Assembly: GCA_900556295.1 (NCBI GenBank)
Contig: USOK01000082.1
Location: 1 to 6,972 of the forward strand
Direction of reading: 5' to 3'
Length of the DNA stretch: 6,972 nt
Source: an uncultured bacterium
GTDB lineage: Bacteria > Cyanobacteriota > Vampirovibrionia > Gastranaerophilales > Gastranaerophilaceae
The notes beneath the pieces were generated by a model, which did not search any database, was not told where the DNA came from, and was given only the letters and a program-made list of their open reading frames with translations. Below are positions 1-5,036 of the stretch, piece by piece; the first letter of the stretch is position 1, and the number at the start of each line of letters is the position of its first letter. Both the position numbers and the translations under genes were made by a program.

Positions 1-1
1 A

Positions 2-163
2 TCTTTAGGGGTAAAAGAATATCTTGCCGGTCAAAAAGCACAAAAACAAAAAGAAAATGCTAATGTTCCGGATGGAGAAAATATATTGTCTAATAAAGAC
101 AATAGTAAATTAACTTTTGATAAACTTTCAGATGTTAACTTTTGGGATAAACATTATAGCTAA
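2..163 (+). CDS. C-terminal end of an unidentified phage protein (possibly scaffold), partial
   Basis: An open frame enters from the left edge and stops at TAA 161-163, giving the last 53 residues of a protein. The visible tail is hydrophilic and rich in Lys, Gln, Asn and Asp, with a predicted helical charged stretch (KAQKQKEN) followed by a segment ending FWDKHYS. No catalytic motif can be seen. It ends 19 nt before the capsid gene. In many tailed phages the gene directly before the major capsid protein encodes the scaffold or a capsid protease-scaffold, and a charged helical protein fits that. The assignment is by position only. The frame itself is well supported because it has no stop codon and is followed by a clear SD for the next gene. 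Confidence 0.6.
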   Translation, partial: SLGVKEYLAGQKAQKQKENANVPDGENILSNKDNSKLTFDKLSDVNFWDKHYS

Positions 164-182
164 AAAATAAAGGAGACTAAAA

Positions 183-1064
183 ATGACACAAACGCTTAAT
201 TTAAATCAAATTATTCCAACTGCCGTTGCGAAATCTTTTGAAAAAAGGCTTGAAAAAGAACTTGTAATAGGTAAAGCAGCACGCAAAGAATTTAAAAATG
301 GGCTTAAAATGGGTGATGAAATTGATATCATTATGCCGGCACGAACAGAAATGTCTGATTGGGATGGTGGAGATCTTAAAACCGCACAAAAGATAGATAG
401 CACAATTGTTAAAGTCAAAATCGATACAGGGAAACAAGTTAATTTTGAACTTGAAGCAGCAAAAGAGTTGCAAATACAAGGTTCAACACCTGATGTTGCC
501 GCCAAGCTTATTGATGAATATTCATCCGATGCAAGGTATCAAGCGCGTGATGCAATAGATGCCGCTTTGGGTAAATTATACCCTATGGCCGGACTTAAAA
601 TAGCTGATAGTAATGGTTACAACTTGACAAAAGATAATTTTGCTCAATTTTTAGCTGATATGAAAGCCAAATTTGCACGCGCAAATGTTTTTAAAAGCGG
701 TCAAATGTCAGTTTATATTCCACCTGAAGCCGCAGCAGTTGCGCTTGGCATGAGTTATAAACAATATACAGAAAGTGAAGTAAAAGACATAAAGACAGGA
801 CTTTTGCAAACACAAGCAGGATGGAAAATATACGAGTCTAACAATGTATATATGGACAGTAATAATATTTTTTATCCTTTGTTTACTGTTGATGGTATGT
901 CTTTCGCCGCACCAATACAAAAAGAATTAAATCTAATCCCATATATGCGTGATGAAAGTTTAAACAAAGCTTTCAAGGGCGGTTTCGTTTTTGGGGCCGG
1001 TGTGCCAAATGCTAATTATTTAGGTTATGCAACTTGGAAAATTCCCATAAGCACATACGCGTAA
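183..1064 (+). CDS. Major capsid protein (HK97-fold type)
   Basis: This is a 293-residue protein that would build the icosahedral head. Visible layout: an N-terminal arm with a basic/acidic helix (about residues 12-40); a segment reading GDEIDIIMPA followed by a Trp-Asp-Gly-Gly turn and alternating beta residues (about 43-95), as in the E-loop of many phage coat proteins; a long helical stretch (about 102-132) matching the spine helix; then alpha/beta P- and A-domain-like sequence; and a C-terminal part rich in Gly and aromatics (about 265-290). The pattern 'start helix, GD-x-I-x-I-P, I/D-rich strands, long helix' is typical of phage coat families, and about 290 residues is a normal length. 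The ATG at 183 has a strong SD (AAAGGAG, 169-175) 7 nt upstream. Position ahead of a decoration-like protein and an adaptor supports the call. The exact coat family was not determined. Confidence 0.8.
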   Translation: MTQTLNLNQIIPTAVAKSFEKRLEKELVIGKAARKEFKNGLKMGDEIDIIMPARTEMSDWDGGDLKTAQKIDSTIVKVKIDTGKQVNFELEAAKELQIQGSTPDVAAKLIDEYSSDARYQARDAIDAALGKLYPMAGLKIADSNGYNLTKDNFAQFLADMKAKFARANVFKSGQMSVYIPPEAAAVALGMSYKQYTESEVKDIKTGLLQTQAGWKIYESNNVYMDSNNIFYPLFTVDGMSFAAPIQKELNLIPYMRDESLNKAFKGGFVFGAGVPNANYLGYATWKIPISTYA

Positions 1065-1104
1065 AAAGATAAATTTAGTTAATTAAAAATGAAAGGATAA
1101 AAAA

Positions 1105-1494
1105 ATGGCAAGAGATGAAGTACTAGTACAATTACCAACGCTAGACAGTTCAAAGTCGTTGGCCACATTGGCAGATACAACAGCAAGTACAGTTACACAG
1201 GCGAATGGAACAAAACTGACAGGTTTTGCAGGGTGTAAGAATAATTCTTTACACATAACAATATCAAATAGCGCCTCAAGTGCAAGTGCAGTAACGTTTA
1301 AAGCCGGTGATTTTGCAAATAACGTTATGGGGGACTTGACTCAACCTATAGCTGCAAGTAAAACAGCAACTTTTATTATTGATAACCCTTCACGGTTCCA
1401 AACTAAGGATGGTTCAATATTAATTGACTATGCAAGTGGCTTTACCGGTACAATCTACGCTGTAGGTAAGCACGCAGGATTAAAAAAAGTGTAG
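1105..1494 (+). CDS. Small beta-rich head decoration-like virion protein
   Basis: This 129-residue protein is made almost entirely of short predicted beta strands rich in Ser, Thr and Ala. The core has the series SLHITISNSAS, then AVTFKAGD (about 62-69), a loop, ATFIIDNPSRFQTKDGSILIDYASGFTGTIYAV (read in pieces, about 88-120) and a basic tail. A strand-turn-strand unit with KAGD, a 'sRF-Q-DG-I-ID' strand and a final 'GFTGTI' strand is the layout I know from small Ig-like or decoration proteins encoded next to the capsid gene. They sit on the head surface or stabilise it. The ATG at 1105 has AAAGGA (1092-1097) 7 nt upstream. The gene lies 40 nt after the capsid gene and is followed by a terminator-like hairpin, so the two are probably transcribed together at high level. 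A minor head or neck protein is an alternative. Confidence 0.6.
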   Translation: MARDEVLVQLPTLDSSKSLATLADTTASTVTQANGTKLTGFAGCKNNSLHITISNSASSASAVTFKAGDFANNVMGDLTQPIAASKTATFIIDNPSRFQTKDGSILIDYASGFTGTIYAVGKHAGLKKV

Positions 1495-1500
1495 AAATTT

Positions 1501-1538
1501 AATAAACAAGAGGGTGAATTTGCTCTCTTGTTTATTTT
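1501..1538 (+). terminator. Terminator-like hairpin after the capsid pair
   Basis: AATAAACAAGAG (1501-1512) is perfectly complementary to CTCTTGTTTATT (1525-1536). This gives a 12-bp stem around a 12-nt loop, with a short T-rich end (TTTATTTT, 1531-1538). It begins 6 nt after the stop of the decoration-like gene and ends about 20 nt before the next start. The run of Ts is partly inside the stem, so termination may be partial. That would let some transcripts continue into the adaptor and tail genes while capsid mRNA is made in excess. The flanks are A/T-rich on both sides, so it could work on either strand. Confidence 0.65.
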
Positions 1539-1557
1539 GCAAGAAAGGTTTAAAATA

Positions 1558-1920
1558 ATGGAGATAAGAAATATCATTACAAATGATGTGATGGCGGTTG
1601 ATGATTCGCTAGGGGTTGATTTGTTAAAAAAACATCCGCATGATTTTGAATTAGTAAATGCGAACCAAGATGTCAAAAAAGCTGTCGAAATTGCACAAAT
1701 ATCAAGTGATGAAGCAAAATTATTAGGACTTGAAAATAATATTAATGAGCTTGTCATCCAAAATAATAGTACTATAGATAAAAAAATGGATTTGATGACT
1801 ATGTCGGATGTTGAGCTAATTCAATTCTGTAAAGATAAAAAAATTTATAAAAAATCTGCAACTATTGAAAATATGAGACAAGAAGCATTAAACTTATTGG
1901 AAAAAGAATATAATGACTAA
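1558..1920 (+). CDS. Small phage protein with a C-terminal SAP/HeH-like segment
   Basis: This is a 120-residue protein of unknown exact role between the head genes and the adaptor. The first half is mixed and acidic with no motif I recognise. The last part (about residues 81-116) begins with 'TMSDVELIQFCKDKKI' and ends in a helix 'NMRQEALNLLEKE'. This helix-extended loop-helix pattern, with a hydrophobic LIxFCKxKxI core, is like the SAP/HeH-type segments at the ends of many small phage proteins near the connector genes. Some of these bind nucleic acid. I chose ATG 1558 because it has AAAGG (1544-1548) 9 nt upstream; a longer reading from TTG 1528 would start inside the hairpin stem. Its stop overlaps the next start by 8 nt, so translation of the two is probably coupled. 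Confidence 0.65.
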   Translation: MEIRNIITNDVMAVDDSLGVDLLKKHPHDFELVNANQDVKKAVEIAQISSDEAKLLGLENNINELVIQNNSTIDKKMDLMTMSDVELIQFCKDKKIYKKSATIENMRQEALNLLEKEYND

Positions 1921-2566
1921 AACTTTTGATGAAAGTTTGCTTGATACGGCCAAAATATCTATGTCGATGCTCGACCCCGAAGATATTATAGATACAACAA
2001 GTGAAGAATTTGAGCAATTAAGAAGAGAACAACAAGGTTGTCATAATGAACTTACAAATCGCGAAGATTTTCCATTTAATATTACAAGCTTGACTATTAA
2101 AACAAGGGACGGACAACATATATATAATAGTGTAGATGGCAAAATCAAAGATGCATATATTGAGGGTAAAGACTACAAACTGCTTTATAACTCCGAAATT
2201 CATTTGTTATCCTTGAAAAAAGGTGAACCAACAATGTATGCAGTTGAATATAATCCACAAACAATAATTTTTTACCCGACACCCGACAAAACTTATAACA
2301 TAAATATTAGATATTATGACACCAAAAATGTTATCAACTCAAAAGGTGAAGCAGATTATGTTATAACCACGGGCTCAACTTTAAAAATGCCAAAGTTTGT
2401 CCAACACCTTTATTGGGATGCTTTGGAATATTATCTGCTTGCATGTCACATCAAAAAACGTTCAAATCCACGTTATGAACCTACAATGGAAATAGCAAAT
2501 GACCGTTGGAACTTGTTTAAAAAAACCGCCGGGGCTGTTAATTGTGACACATATTTAGTTATTTAA
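1913..2566 (+). CDS. Head-tail adaptor (P22 gp4 / T7 gp11-like, phage adaptor family)
   Basis: This 217-residue protein would join the portal to the tail. It has the sequence order typical of podovirus adaptors: an N-terminal helical part (about 30-50) with 'LRREQQ...TNREDFPF'; a strand pair around 'LTIKTRDGQHIYNS'; a middle 'YKLLY..IHLLSLKKGEPTMYAV' with a Gly-x-Pro-x-x-Tyr turn (104-109); the signature 'IIFYPTPDKTYNINIRYYD' (118-136); a 'LKMPKF' motif (157-162); and a helix 'YWDALEYYLLACHIKKR' (167-183). The series 'I-F-x-P-x-P-D-x-x-Y-x-I-x-I-x-Y' followed by 'P...ALEYYLA' is the family hallmark as I know it. The first ATG overlaps the previous gene by 8 nt and its SD is weak (GGA, 1899-1901), so it probably depends on coupling. 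The tail hub-like gene follows after a 186-nt gap. Confidence 0.65.
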   Translation: MTKTFDESLLDTAKISMSMLDPEDIIDTTSEEFEQLRREQQGCHNELTNREDFPFNITSLTIKTRDGQHIYNSVDGKIKDAYIEGKDYKLLYNSEIHLLSLKKGEPTMYAVEYNPQTIIFYPTPDKTYNINIRYYDTKNVINSKGEADYVITTGSTLKMPKFVQHLYWDALEYYLLACHIKKRSNPRYEPTMEIANDRWNLFKKTAGAVNCDTYLVI

Positions 2567-2570
2567 GCGA

Positions 2571-2732
2571 TTAGCAAAACAAATCTGAATGAGAGCCTGT
2601 AGCGGTTGCAAACAAAATTAATTCTTTATTCTCTATTTTGTATATCAATAACCAATCAGGTTCTATATGGCATTCCCTAAAATCTTTCCATTCACCAATC
2701 AATTGATGCATTATATTGCATTTGTCAATATT
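2571..2732 (-). pseudogene. Truncated YafQ/RelE-superfamily type II toxin (C-terminal half)
   Basis: Read on the minus strand, the gap between two structural genes holds an open frame ending at TAA (2573-2571). From the only in-frame ATG (2711-2709) it encodes 46 residues. They contain H-Q-L-x-G-E-W, then W-K-D-F-R-E-C-HIEPDWLLIYKI, then TGSHSDLF at the end. This is the C-terminal half of YafQ-type mRNA interferases (about 90 residues), which cut mRNA on the ribosome. It keeps the residues known to matter in YafQ: the early His, the His and Asp-Trp of HIEPDW, and the last His and Phe. The N-terminal helices are missing. Weak similarity runs a few residues further upstream, but a TGA (2735-2733) closes the frame just before the SD of the next + strand gene. 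I see no SD for the ATG and no antitoxin gene beside it. It is best read as a relic of a captured toxin gene, although the 46 codons are undamaged. Confidence 0.8.
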
Positions 2733-2752
2733 TCATTTAAGGAGCAAAACCT

Positions 2753-4315
2753 TTGACATCATTTCCACAACCACAAAATTATATTTTTAATACTTTTCGA
2801 GGCATAAGGACACGCAACGGAGTTAATACAAATGGGCAAATATCTGCTTCTGAATGTATAAATATAGATTTTAAACCAAATGATGTAAACGCAGAAATAC
2901 AAATAAAGACAACTTTGGGCAATGTTTCTCGTGGCGAGTTTGAAAACCATAATATTATTAAAGGGTTTGAAACAGTTCAAGAAGGTGTTGAATATTGCTT
3001 GCTGTACGTAGAAAATGAAACACAAGGGCAACTCGTCAAATATGATAGCTCAAATTCACAATTTACGGTGTTGATTGAAAATCTGACAAAAACAGGAAAA
3101 GCTAACGGCATAACAATGGTTAGTGGGGCTTATGATGTTTTTGTTTTTACAAATGGTGTTGAATATTATAGTGTAAATTTTGAAGTTGAGCCGATTTGTG
3201 TTAGATTATCACCGATATATAACCAAAAACCTGTTACCGGGCTTGCTTTGTGTGAACAAAATGGCTCCCTTATTATAGGTAGCGAAAAAGGTTATATTAT
3301 TGCTTCTCGAAAGGGTGATATAGGCGACTGGGATTATGTTTCACCTGATATTGCAGATGAAAATAAACCCTGGTACCAAATATTTGGCAAAAAAGTTACC
3401 GCAGTTATAAGCTATATCGGTGGAATACTTGTTTTTTCCGGTGATGACTCAACTTTTCTGGAGGGTAATTTTTCAGTAAAAGATAGCGCCAAAAGGTATG
3501 ATGCAAGCTTGGGAGGGTGCTTTAGTTTTGAAAGTTGGTGCTTCCACGATAAATATTTATTTTTTTACGACGATAATCAGAAAAATATTTATTATTATAC
3601 TCAAAATAATATTGGGCAAAAAGTCTTGGGTGAACCAATAGCGCCTGAAATACAAAACTTTTTTTACAATATATCTAAGTTTCAAATGGTAAGCTATATC
3701 GGTAATAATAAAAACGAAATTTGGATTTTGACAGATAAGAATAAATTGATTTATGATTATTTTATTTCTGAATGGTCCGAACGAGTTTGTCAAGATATTA
3801 GCAGTTATTTCATTTACAAAAACAATGTTTTCTCAACGACACCAAACGGAAAGTTGCTTGAAGAAAAAATCGGGGAAAATGGAATTTTTGACAATGTTTT
3901 TTATGGCTCAACTTACACAATGCAAACAATCAACTTAGGGTCATACTCAAACTTAAAAGAAATGGAAATACAGCCGTTATTTACGGTAACACAAAATTAT
4001 AATAATGAATTTTGGCAATATTGTGAAATTAACGGCAAAAAGGTTAAATCAAAACTTATAAAAATGTATTCAATTGGTGCAATTTGGGGCGATGACAGCA
4101 ATCCTGCTATCGTGCCCGATGAAGAAAAATGGGACATTCAAACTTATTGTTATGAAGATGATGCAATAAGCCAACAAGTCAAAGGCAAGTTTGTTTCCAA
4201 CTGGTACTATCTTAAGTTTACATTAAAAACTGAAAAACAAGGACAAGATTTTTGCATAAAAGCATTTGAATTAAAAGGTATTACGCAAGAAACCGACACA
4301 GTCGGGCGGAAATAA
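2753..4315 (+). CDS. Tail hub/nozzle-like protein (P22 gp10 / T7 gp12-like)
   Basis: This 520-residue protein is rich in beta strands and aromatics, with repeated strand units such as 'GSLIIGSEKGYIIASRKGDIGDWDYVS' (read in pieces, about 171-197), 'GGILVFSGDDSTFLEG' (about 223-238) and 'KYLFFYDDNQKNIYYY' (about 267-282). Repeats of 'I-x-x-x-I-G-G-x-L-x-F-S-G-D-x-S' followed by short strands resemble the beta-propeller body of podovirus tail hub or DNA-stabilising proteins. The start 'NTFRGIRTRNGVNTNGQISASECINIDFKP' (about 13-42) is like the opening of nozzle proteins, where a gene-specific list of head residues precedes the propeller. Length and position directly after the adaptor fit. The start is TTG 2753, chosen because AAGGAG (2739-2744) lies 8 nt upstream and the next in-frame Met is far inside. 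Role is inferred; sequence similarity within this group is usually low. Confidence 0.55.
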   Translation: MTSFPQPQNYIFNTFRGIRTRNGVNTNGQISASECINIDFKPNDVNAEIQIKTTLGNVSRGEFENHNIIKGFETVQEGVEYCLLYVENETQGQLVKYDSSNSQFTVLIENLTKTGKANGITMVSGAYDVFVFTNGVEYYSVNFEVEPICVRLSPIYNQKPVTGLALCEQNGSLIIGSEKGYIIASRKGDIGDWDYVSPDIADENKPWYQIFGKKVTAVISYIGGILVFSGDDSTFLEGNFSVKDSAKRYDASLGGCFSFESWCFHDKYLFFYDDNQKNIYYYTQNNIGQKVLGEPIAPEIQNFFYNISKFQMVSYIGNNKNEIWILTDKNKLIYDYFISEWSERVCQDISSYFIYKNNVFSTTPNGKLLEEKIGENGIFDNVFYGSTYTMQTINLGSYSNLKEMEIQPLFTVTQNYNNEFWQYCEINGKKVKSKLIKMYSIGAIWGDDSNPAIVPDEEKWDIQTYCYEDDAISQQVKGKFVSNWYYLKFTLKTEKQGQDFCIKAFELKGITQETDTVGRK

Positions 4316-4321
4316 TATTTA

Positions 4322-4330
4322 TGATATAAT
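4322..4330 (+). promoter_or_regulatory. Extended -10 promoter for the small hydrophobic peptide
   Basis: TGATATAAT is a full extended -10 element (TG, one base, then consensus TATAAT at 4325-4330). It begins 7 nt after the stop of the tail gene. No recognisable -35 lies at 16-18 bp (the bases there are GC-rich and unlike TTGACA), which is common for extended -10 promoters. The predicted transcription start is near 4337, giving a leader of about 74 nt before the GTG at 4411. Confidence 0.6.
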
Positions 4331-4346
4331 GATTTTAAAGGGTAAG

Positions 4347-4410
4347 TTTCCTGTTACCTCCACTAACACAACAGATTGGTAAAGTATTTAGGTTAGAAAG
4401 GAGGTTGAAA
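4347..4410 (+). promoter_or_regulatory. Leader hairpin that can hide the ribosome binding site
   Basis: ACCTCC (4356-4361) is complementary to GGAGGT (4400-4405), the SD of the small peptide. Next to it CTAAC (4363-4367) is complementary to GTTAG (4392-4396). The two helices (6 and 5 bp) are separated by one A on one side and three As on the other, and close a loop of about 24 nt. A further 4-bp helix can form outside, TTTC (4347-4350) with GAAA (4407-4410). If formed in the mRNA, this structure blocks the very strong AAAGGAGG SD. Leaders that hide the SD are common in type I toxin mRNAs. No folding program was run. Confidence 0.55.
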
Positions 4411-4482
4411 GTGATTATTACTGAAAAAGGACTATTACTTATACTTTTGATAATAATAGCCCTTAAAATTTTAATCACCTAG
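4411..4482 (+). CDS. 23-residue hydrophobic membrane peptide, candidate type I toxin
   Basis: A GTG-started frame encodes 23 residues: a short polar start (M-I-I-T-E-K-G), an unbroken hydrophobic run of Leu/Ile/Ala (about residues 8-18), one Lys (19) and a hydrophobic end. This is one short transmembrane helix. The SD is the strongest in the window (AAAGGAGG, 4397-4404) with 6 nt to GTG. It has its own promoter upstream, a leader that can hide the SD, a stem-loop just after the TAG stop, and an antisense promoter beyond that. The size and make-up resemble small membrane toxins of type I systems (Ibs, 18-19 residues; TisB, 29), but I do not recognise a specific family. Alternatives are a tiny holin-like or accessory lysis peptide, or a translated leader peptide. 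Gene prediction would normally miss it because of length. Confidence 0.55.
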   Translation: MIITEKGLLLILLIIIALKILIT

Positions 4483-4532
4483 GGAAGTAAAGAAAGACTT
4501 TAAAAGGTAACGACTTTTAAAGTCTTTTCCCT
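4481..4532. terminator. Stem-loop at the 3' end of the small-peptide mRNA, terminator-like on both strands
   Basis: AAAGACTTTAAAAG (4493-4506) pairs perfectly with CTTTTAAAGTCTTT (4514-4527), a 14-bp stem with a 7-nt loop. An outer helix is possible between AGGGAA (4481-4486) and TTCCCT (4527-4532). On the + strand the inner stem is followed by TTTT and then CCC, a poor T tract. On the minus strand it is followed by a better T-rich run (TTTCTTTACTT, positions 4495 down to 4485). It overlaps the stop codon of the peptide by 2 nt. It could end the peptide mRNA, end a short antisense RNA, or protect an RNA end. Confidence 0.55.
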
Positions 4533-4534
4533 AT
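4482..4534 (-). ncRNA. Candidate antisense RNA (antitoxin-like) over the 3' end of the peptide mRNA
   Basis: A minus-strand transcript starting near 4534 from the promoter at 4541-4569 would be fully complementary to the 3' end of the peptide mRNA, including its stem-loop. If it stops after the T-rich run near 4482 it would be a hairpin RNA of about 50 nt. If it reads on, it would cover the coding region and the leader. Convergent antitoxin RNAs overlapping the toxin mRNA's 3' end are known in Gram-positive type I pairs such as TxpA/RatA and BsrG/SR4. The 3' end given here is a guess from the hairpin. Confidence 0.35.
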
Positions 4535-4540
4535 ATCTTA

Positions 4541-4569
4541 ATTATAACCTATCTGTTAAAAATTTTCAA
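4541..4569 (-). promoter_or_regulatory. Near-consensus sigma-70-type promoter, antisense
   Basis: Read on the minus strand, TTGAAA (4569-4564) is followed by exactly 17 bp and then TATAAT (4546-4541). This is one mismatch from consensus at -35 and perfect at -10, with ideal spacing. It points left, away from the next + strand gene and into the stem-loop and small peptide frame. No minus-strand protein gene lies downstream, so an RNA product is the likely purpose. It is the best promoter match noticed in the window. Confidence 0.65.
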
Positions 4570-4589
4570 TGATATTTCGATAAAATATT

Positions 4590-5036
4590 ATGATTATTGA
4601 CCATATAAGAAATTTAGACGAATTTATTAAACTTTATAATAGTGTTGATAATTCAAATTTGCCGACAATTGATGAAATTTTAAACCTAAAAGATTGTGTG
4701 TTTTGTTTTTACAACAAAAATACAAGCAGACTCGAAGGTGTTATTTATATTGAAAATATTGATGGGAAAATATTTTTAAGCGGTTTTTCGATAAAAAAAC
4801 ATTATTTAAAAAATGTTTTGGCGGTTAAGACAGTTTGTGAATATTTTAAAGACGACGAAATTTATTCACAGACACCTTTTAAACACGCTTCATTTGTGCT
4901 TAAAAAAGCAGGTTTTGAACATTACAAAGACAATATATATAAATATAAAAGAGGTGACAAATGGGAAAAAGTAAAAAAGCGCCGGAATATGCAACAACCA
5001 CAGCCGGAACAGGCGGATTATTCGGTTCAAGTGTGA
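4590..5036 (+). CDS. Degenerate GNAT acetyltransferase-like protein near the ejection genes
   Basis: This 148-residue protein has the order of a small GNAT fold: strands around 'CVFCFYNKNTSRLEGVIYIEN' (read in pieces, about 36-56), a strand-turn 'IFLSGFSIKKHYLKN' (about 61-75), a helix 'AVKTVCEYFKDDE' (about 78-90), and the late 'FKHASFVLKKAGFEHYKDNIYKYKR' region (about 97-121), where 'A-x-x-x-L-K-K-A-G-F' is the usual last helix and turn. The acetyl-CoA loop (Q/R-x-x-G-x-G/A) is not visible, so enzyme activity is doubtful. Small GNAT-like proteins occur among internal-virion genes of some podoviruses, which fits its place before the ejection-like genes. No SD precedes the ATG, unlike its neighbours. 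The last 76 nt overlap the next gene, and residues after about 122 are low-complexity, so they may be a by-product of overlap. Confidence 0.5.
   Translation: MIIDHIRNLDEFIKLYNSVDNSNLPTIDEILNLKDCVFCFYNKNTSRLEGVIYIENIDGKIFLSGFSIKKHYLKNVLAVKTVCEYFKDDEIYSQTPFKHASFVLKKAGFEHYKDNIYKYKRGDKWEKVKKRRNMQQPQPEQADYSVQV

Noticed and set aside
201..505. Antisense frames of 90-100 codons opposite the capsid gene (and similar ones elsewhere)
   Set aside because: They are shadows of the + strand genes, with Phe/Cys/Ile-rich, domain-free translations.
1528..1557. A longer start (TTG at 1528) for the SAP-like protein, adding 10 residues
   Set aside because: It begins inside the 3' arm of the terminator-like hairpin and has no SD. 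ATG 1558 has AAAGG at a good distance.
2589..2621. A ten-codon + strand frame in the gap before the tail gene
   Set aside because: No SD and no hydrophobic or other notable pattern. The same bases encode the conserved toxin relic on the other strand.
2709..2738. TATAAT and TTGACA on the minus strand just before the toxin relic
   Set aside because: The two hexamers are only 7 bp apart, and no acceptable -35 lies 17 bp upstream of the TATAAT, so it is not a convincing promoter.
3753..3938. A 61-codon + strand frame inside the tail gene
   Set aside because: It lies in a different frame within a well-supported gene and has no SD or recognisable motif.
4463..4474. Perfect palindrome TTAAAATTTTAA inside the small peptide frame
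   Set aside because: It is all A/T with no loop, in a Leu/Lys/Ile coding stretch, and is likely chance in AT-rich DNA. No second copy was noticed as an operator partner.
4571..4589. A + strand promoter with TAAAAT (4581-4586) for the GNAT-like gene
   Set aside because: No good -35 at the right spacing and almost no room for a leader; A/T-rich sequence produces such matches often.
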